NCBI GenBank assembly: GCA_030533445.1
Contig: CM060072.1
Coordinates: 29,373,766 to 29,437,765 of the forward strand
Source of the DNA: Cyprinodon diabolis
Lineage: Eukaryota; Chordata; Actinopteri; Cyprinodontiformes; Cyprinodontidae
Direction: 5' to 3'
DNA: 64,000 bases
The notes beneath the pieces were generated by a model, which did not search any database, was not told the DNA's origin, and saw only the letters and a list, made by a program, of their open reading frames with translations. The translations under genes and the position numbers were made by a program. This document shows, one piece after another, positions 59,024 to 64,000 of the stretch; position 1 is the stretch's first letter; each line of letters starts with the position of its first letter.

Positions 59024-59351
59024 GTTAATGTAATTGTGTTTTCCTTAATGTAGTTGCCCTTTGCTTTATGTAGTTTTGTTTTTCTTAATGTAGTTGCACT
59101 TTGCTTTATGTAGTTGCGATTTCCTTAATGTAGTTGCGCTTTTAGATTTGTAGTTGCAGTTTGCACTTCAGGGCCACAGTAAGGAACACAGCAGACAGGG
59201 AAAAAAGTGGAGACAAGTCCAAAAAAATATATCCTACTCTTTCAACATTACATAGAGCTTTGTTAGGTCAATCATTTGCACCATCAAGATATGAACATGT
59301 GCCTCACCTGACATGCCGTACATTGAGAGCATTAATCAGAGGAGAACTTAA

Positions 59352-60053
59352 AGCCGGGCATACACTGTGCGATTTTTTTCAATGTGAGCTGCGCGCACAT
59401 ACAGTGTGACGAAAACCGTGGGGTTTCGTCATACAGTGCGAGTTCACAGCTCTCGATGCATGTTCTCACTCTGTGCAGCACAATGCGATCTACCTGCTCA
59501 CACTATACATCTAAAAAATGCGTCGGACTCAGCTCCGCAGTGAGATGGCGCTACTCAGACTTGTCTATCCAGAAGCCAAACCAGTAGAAGGGGAATAGTG
59601 GAATATGAAGCAAAATAGAGTGAAACGCGCTGCCGTTGCAATTTGTGTAATTTTGTGCTTAAATCCCTAAAAAGAAAACACGGCGACGTATTTGGTTAAA
59701 GACATGGCTGAGCAAACGTGGCAACCACGGTCTGTCAATTTAACAGAAAGAACTCCATTTCACCCGCACCCCCGCCATGTTTCTGTGTTTACATCTGAGA
59801 GGAAGAAGAAGAATCCTTGTTTGCACACTGAGCGATTTGCCCACGACGGTTGCCTAAAAATTATACATGTTTGATTTTCTCACGACCTCAGATTCCTGAT
59901 CGGGAGGTGGTCGTGAGAGGCTGATCGCCTCTCGTTACCCTCTGTATACTACAAGACGCACGATCTGGCTAAAAGTTGGGCCGATAGAATAATTCTCCCA
60001 CCATTTGAAAGTCGGCTCGAAAAGGACAAAAAATTGCATAGTGTACGCACGTC
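59352..60053. mobile_element. Third TTAA-flanked non-autonomous transposon
   Basis: The left end AGCCGGGCATACACTGTGCG and the reversed right end GACGTGCGTACACTATGCAA are inverted repeats (followed by AATTTTTT on both). TTAA lies at 59348-59351 and 60054-60057. The CACTATGCAA core is shared with the element at 26230-26846. The interior is CpG-richer than its surroundings and has no transposase. Confidence 0.75.
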
Positions 60054-60537
60054 TTAAGAGTGAAGGAGCTGCAGAGGTTCACGGCTCAGCCCCTTGAGGC
60101 CCCCATCTAAAGTATAAAACATGGCAGTGGGTAGACAGATGGAGCTTAAGAAACTGATTCTGGAAAAAAACTTCTAGACTGAGATGGAGGTTCACTTCTT
60201 CCACAATACTGATTATTATTTTTAATTGTTAATTATTTCTAGGCACTATTAAGAGCCATTGTTGAGGGTCTAAAGAGCCACTTGTGGCTCCTGAGCTGCA
60301 GGTTATAGACCCCTGGTTGAGACGATAAATAAAAATTTATCGTGACTAGAAACTTATTACCATAGCAATAAACGATAGGAAAAATGTTCACCCCTAACAT
60401 GATATAAATACATGCAGAAATGTTTAAGGTGTATGAAAACTTCTAAAAGGGAAACAATTGCTAGTTTTTAAAAATCTGATAGGAAATCTTTAATTTGAAC
60501 TCCTTGATCTAATCAGATATGTTGTGTTTTTCCTCAG
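60054..60537. other. Non-coding upstream of the exon; possible hAT ends
   Basis: GAGCCACTTGTGGCTC (60276-60291) and GCAGGTTATAGACCCCTGG (60298-60316) resemble the end of a common fish repeat. ACGATAAATAAAAATTTATCGT (60323-60344) is an imperfect palindrome. A polypyrimidine tract and AG precede the exon at 60538. Confidence 0.35.
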
Positions 60538-60676
60538 ACCAGTGCTGTCCTTTGTTCAGGAGGATGCGCCCTGCTGGCGGTCAGCTCCCTATTGGCCATC
60601 ATTACCATCTTCCTGCCAGGCGGAGGCTGCGAGAGGAGGATCTGCACCCTGGCTGGGTACATGCAGATGGCATCTG
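60538..60676 (+). CDS. Internal exon of a four-transmembrane (LHFPL/PMP22-claudin-like) protein
   Basis: A 139-bp segment preceded by TTGTGTTTTTCCTCAG and followed by GTAAGC, a good acceptor and donor. Frame 1 is open and gives TSAVLCSGGCALLAVSSLLA, IITIFLPGGGCERRICTLAG and YMQMASG. The first 26 residues form one hydrophobic membrane span. A short polar turn with Cys and Arg-Arg follows, then the start of another span. Small-residue-rich spans joined by a short basic loop with a following (A/G)GxxQ are characteristic of TM2-TM3 in LHFPL tetraspan proteins; of those I recall, LHFPL7/TMEM211 (GGWLLL..., C-RR) seems nearest, but that is memory, not alignment. Length 139 means the reading phase changes by one across it. 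No other exon was found in the window. Confidence 0.5.
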
Positions 60677-63414
60677 GTAAGCACAGGCATTACTACGCCC
60701 TCTCTCCTTCCTGTTTCACCTCCGAAATACACAACTCACTTCTGATGGACGCTTTCCCAGATAATGACGACAAATCTTTGAGTCCAATATCTTTTAATCT
60801 CCACCGTCTCTTTTTGAGATGCACACTGCAACAATCTCTGATAGTGCTGCCTATTAGCGGTGGGATTAAATAGAAATATCGCTGACTTTGTTTCTCATCA
60901 GTCAAAAGAACAACAAAAGGAAACATGTCGAGGATAGCTGCTGCTAGGCAACCGGAGTCTGCAGGACATGGCTGAGCCAGCCACAGGAAGTCATAGGGAG
61001 ATTTAGAGGCTGCTGTAAAAAGACAATTACGCCTCCTTTACACAGGTCATTTGTTCAGGGCTACATGTGACTTATTAGGCCGACATTTTCACTCTAACAG
61101 GGAAGTAGGCCCATAAATGGTCTCACTGGAGCCTCATCTTCAAAAACCAATAATAACAGAAAAGGCGTAGGAACCTTTAGATGGCAGCGGGTTTTTTTAA
61201 TCATTTTTCTGTGTAAATGATGAAGTTTGTTGCTTAAATGGGTCTCAAGTCACCTCATCTCCCTCCTCCGTGTTAATTACCAGTGCCAACCCGTAATTGT
61301 TTTTTTTTTAAAGCCGCCCCCACCTGTGTTTATGTAACCTCTGTCCTTGCCAGTATCAAGCAGGTAATTGGGGTCTCTGCATCTGGCATTTACCTCAGCA
61401 TGATTAGTGTCTGGATTCATCGCAGAGGTTAAATCTTTATTGATAAAAGCGGAACTTTCACGGCCTGTGGTTAATGGCGTGTTTGAAGAGGGGCTCATTG
61501 TTTACAGGCAGACCAGGGAATCCAATCGATTGAGCTTTGGAAAAATGAGAGCAAATCAGTGGCAAAGAAAGAAAACCGAGCCTCTTCTGTGTGTGTGGAT
61601 GTGTGAGGGTGTGTGTGTCTGCAGGCTGCAACAGATTTTTTTGCTGAATAACTTCAAGGAGAGCGAGGATCCAGGCCTTTGTTTCATTTCCAGGTCGACT
61701 CTTGTCTCAATCGACGGAGAGTTAACAGAGAGCCCCAAAGCCCTCTTGAGGGGAGCGGATCAAAAGAGTGTTTATTTTTTTCCATCTCTGACAGTGTGTG
61801 TGTTGGAAGCGAGCGTTCTCAAAGCGAGCTGATAAACTGGAACAAGGAGATTAGGAACAAGGGTTTTCTTTGTGGTGTGTGTGTCATCAGCGGGTCTTCT
61901 GGTTGCGTGTGAGTGTGTGTGTTTTTTCTTGCAGACTGGGAGAAAAACTCTAAATCACGCTAGCAATGCCCTTTTTTGATCCTCACGCTTGTTACAGAGT
62001 CGCTGGTACAGGCTAAGGAGATGTCAGCGGATGAGTGAAATGTATGCCGCTCTTCTTATGTTTGAGGGCGTTAAGTTAATGAGGAATTACAGAATGTCTA
62101 CTGGTTTCGGTCTTTGAAGGAGAGCGTCCTCGGTGCGCTCTGCCGCTGTGATATCTTCACATTTTGGACACAGAGAGAACTTCACTCTCTTTATAACAAC
62201 TAGTTTTACACAATCATCAATCACTGGGAGAGAAAAACTCATCCTCATCCTCCCTGCAGGGATGCAAACTTTCTATTTTTACTTTGTTGCACATTTCTGC
62301 TGTAAAATGTTCTGTTTTGAAGAGTCACACTTTACCTTTGAGGGTGGATATGGTTTTTAGTGTAATCCATGATGTCACACTGTCCCACTTACCTGGGTAC
62401 CGCTGTCCTTGAGAGGTATTGTTATCATTAAGTAATAATACAAAAAAACAACATTGCCCTCATCTTTAAAACATAAAATGTCAGCTGAATGAATGTTTGC
62501 AGCTTCTGTAGTCCTGCGCAGGTAAACACTACGGCTGCAGACAATAGTTTCTGACTTCTCTGCTAGTTTTACGTACAGCTGAAAACATCACAGAAACTGT
62601 ATTTTATTGTTGTCAGTGGACTTCAGCGCTGAGCTATATTAGAGAATCCTGAGTTGGTAAGACTTTTGGGTAATTAGTGCTGATATCAGTTGCAATAAAA
62701 CCGATTTTCTTTCCTCTTATTCTCATCTGTGCCTCAAACAGTCTCTGTGACATTTAGCATCTTGTCCCCAGTCATCTGGGGAATCTTATTATATTACATT
62801 AATATCTAAAGTTGGAGTTCACAATATATTTAATATAATTATTGTGTTCCAAACATCCCTTTGTGATATTAATATTTAACACAATATATATTGACAATAC
62901 AGTAACTATTTAGTCAGCTGGTTTACTTGCATATTTCAGTTTCATTAAGGTATACCATCCTGCAGCTGTTAAATGCTTATTTGCTGTAAGTTATTATGTC
63001 ATTGATGAAATGTGTAAAACTTTACGGCATGCTGAGGAGGAGTATTACTCATTTGATTCAGGTGGGTTGGATCAAGCATGCATCTCCAAATGCCGGGCTT
63101 TTAGGCCTCCTGTCTTTATGCTCTTAAATTGACCTAAACTGCTAAAATACTCCTAATGGTTCAAATTCATTGTTTTGTTTTTGTTTTTCTAACAGAAAAA
63201 TATCTGTGTACAATGATTTCAACCTTTATCCAGGGCAAAACGAATTAATAGGTGAGAGCATTTTGATCGTAGGACTCTGGGATGGTTACTGACATAAATA
63301 TAATAAAAATCATTTGACCTGCATATAAAGGTGATTAGTAGTTTAACTCCTCCCAGCCAGTAGGCTGCATATTCACACTCTCTCTGTCTTGTTCCATAAT
63401 GCTAATGCTAATGT
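60677..63414. other. Probable intron; possible conserved non-coding stretches
   Basis: No further exon recognised. The piece 61270-61570 (with GGTAATTGGGGTCTCTGCAT and CATGATTAGTGTCTGGATTC) is complex, non-repetitive and free of long open frames, as conserved enhancers often are; this is a guess. Confidence 0.35.
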
Positions 63415-63434
63415 TTAACACTCAAAGTCCCAAA

Positions 63435-63454
63435 GTGCAGACTTTAGTCTGCAC
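63435..63454. repeat. Perfect 20-bp palindrome
   Basis: GTGCAGACTTTAGTCTGCAC: a 9-bp stem with a 2-base centre, within the proposed subterminal region of the piggyBac-type element. Confidence 0.9.
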
Positions 63455-63718
63455 CTAGTTTGTATCAAGTATCCCCCCAAAGTTGTTAACGGCTCTCCTC
63501 TGGTGCTCCATTTTCAAATCAAATGCAAATGTAAGAATGTGGTTTGGTGACTTCAGCTGGTGTGCTGGGGTTTCTTTGTTTAAGTTGCCTCCCTTTGTGT
63601 TGTAAAGGAGCTTTTTCAAGCAGTTGAGTAATTTACAGAATTTCTGTGGGGATAAATAGAACAGGCACAGCACACAGCCTCAGAATTCACCCGGAACCAA
63701 CCAAGGCGACCAAGAAGG

Positions 63719-64000
63719 ATGAACACTCAGGAGGCTTTAGCCATGCTTCAGAGCATGCCAGACCAAGAATCTGATGGTTGATCTGCTGGAGACTTAGCAT
63801 TTCAGAATGAAAACGGCGCAACCGATTCTTCAAGTGAAGAGGATGATTCTGATGAGAATGGGACTGCTTTTGCACCAGCAAATCCTCCCCTCCAAAGATG
63901 CACCAGGGGCCGAGTGGTCAATTATATTATTGAGCGGGACAGTTCAAACACTGAGGCTACATCAGATGAAGAGGAAGACACAGTGCGCGGCAACCCCCCT
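63719..64000 (+). pseudogene. piggyBac-derived transposase N-terminus (partial)
   Basis: The ATG at 63719 begins MNTQEALAMLQSMPDQESDG. A TGA at 63779-63781 interrupts. The same frame then stays open to the window edge with SSSEEDDSDENGTAFAPANP, CTRGRVVNYIIERDSSNTEA and TSDEEEDTVRGNPP. An EALAML-type opening helix followed by a long Ser/Asp/Glu-rich disordered stretch is the usual N-terminus of piggyBac transposases and their domesticated PGBD relatives. The DDD catalytic domain and the C-terminal cysteine finger would lie beyond 64000. The single stop suggests a recently inactivated copy, or that translation begins downstream. Which of these holds cannot be decided here. Confidence 0.5.

Larger units (their letters stand above)
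58509..59175. mobile_element. Long-armed palindromic DNA element with an internal HTH ORF
   Basis: The left arm starts GGCCCTGAAGTGCAAACTGC. The reversed right arm (from 59175) starts identically. Arm similarity continues for roughly 230 bp, through GCGCAACTACATTAAG units, ACCTACCGGAAAAGGTAGGT, AACATGAGACATCGCTGATT and GACCCTTGAACCGGAAGT. A unique core of about 200 bp between the arms encodes a small protein. No certain target duplication was found. Confidence 0.8.
63415..64000 (+). mobile_element. 5' part of a piggyBac-type element, running off the window
   Basis: TTAA at 63415-63418 is followed by CACTCAAAGTCCC and a perfect 20-bp palindrome (63435-63454). The piggyBac-like ORF starts 280 bp further on. 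The left boundary is a proposal, since the right end is not visible. Confidence 0.4.

Overview
The window is eukaryotic and reads as intron or intergenic DNA of a ray-finned fish (teleost). It is AT-rich and almost free of long open frames. The transposon families I recognise form a typical teleost set: Rex3-type RTE LINEs, L2-type LINE 3' ends, a LINE with a restriction-enzyme-like endonuclease (R4/Dong/Rex6 type), Penelope-like tails with a GIY-YIG end, a tRNA-derived SINE, solo LTRs, and Tc1/mariner, hAT, TTAA-target (Kolobok or piggyBac type) and piggyBac-derived DNA elements. I see no bacterial operon, CRISPR array, rRNA or intact tRNA. The species cannot be named from the sequence.

Layout. 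0.3-4 kb: two hAT-like elements (one with a broken BED zinc finger), an 838-bp solo LTR and a Penelope-like 3' end. 6.4-8.5 kb: a rearranged Rex3 copy with a perfect 10-bp target duplication. 9.1-11.3 kb: a hAT miniature element, a helicase-like fragment and a second Penelope tail. 16.0-19.2 kb: a nearly full-length Rex3 on the minus strand with three ORF breaks and no 3' end, abutting an LTR fragment. 21.9-30.4 kb: Tc1 remnants, L2 pieces, a TTAA-flanked element, a SINE and a hAT. 32.5-36.5 kb: a solo LTR, then a terminal-inverted-repeat element holding an almost complete Tc1 and a third Penelope tail. 39-43.8 kb: Tc1 remnants, one split by a solo LTR. 44.8-45.9 kb: a TTAA element nested in a hAT element. 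51.3-53.9 kb: L2 ends and an LTR fragment. 56.9-57.8 kb: a LINE 3' half lying inside an (AT)n tract. 58.5-60.1 kb: a long-armed palindromic element with a helix-turn-helix ORF, then a third TTAA element. 63.4 kb to the end: the start of a piggyBac-derived ORF.

Host coding sequence. The only convincing host segment is a 139-bp exon at 60538-60676 (+) with good splice sites. It encodes a transmembrane segment followed by a GGGCERRICTLAGYMQM stretch and looks like the TM2-TM3 part of an LHFPL/PMP22-claudin-type tetraspan protein. Much of the window may therefore be intron of that gene; this is inference.

No new multi-gene system was found. The most interesting items are the palindromic element with its small HTH protein, the endonuclease LINE sitting in an (AT)n array, the nested TTAA-in-hAT pair, the hairpin at the Penelope-like 3' ends, and an LTR whose TATA box appears to have grown into a microsatellite. 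Family names come from recognition of motifs, not from database searches.
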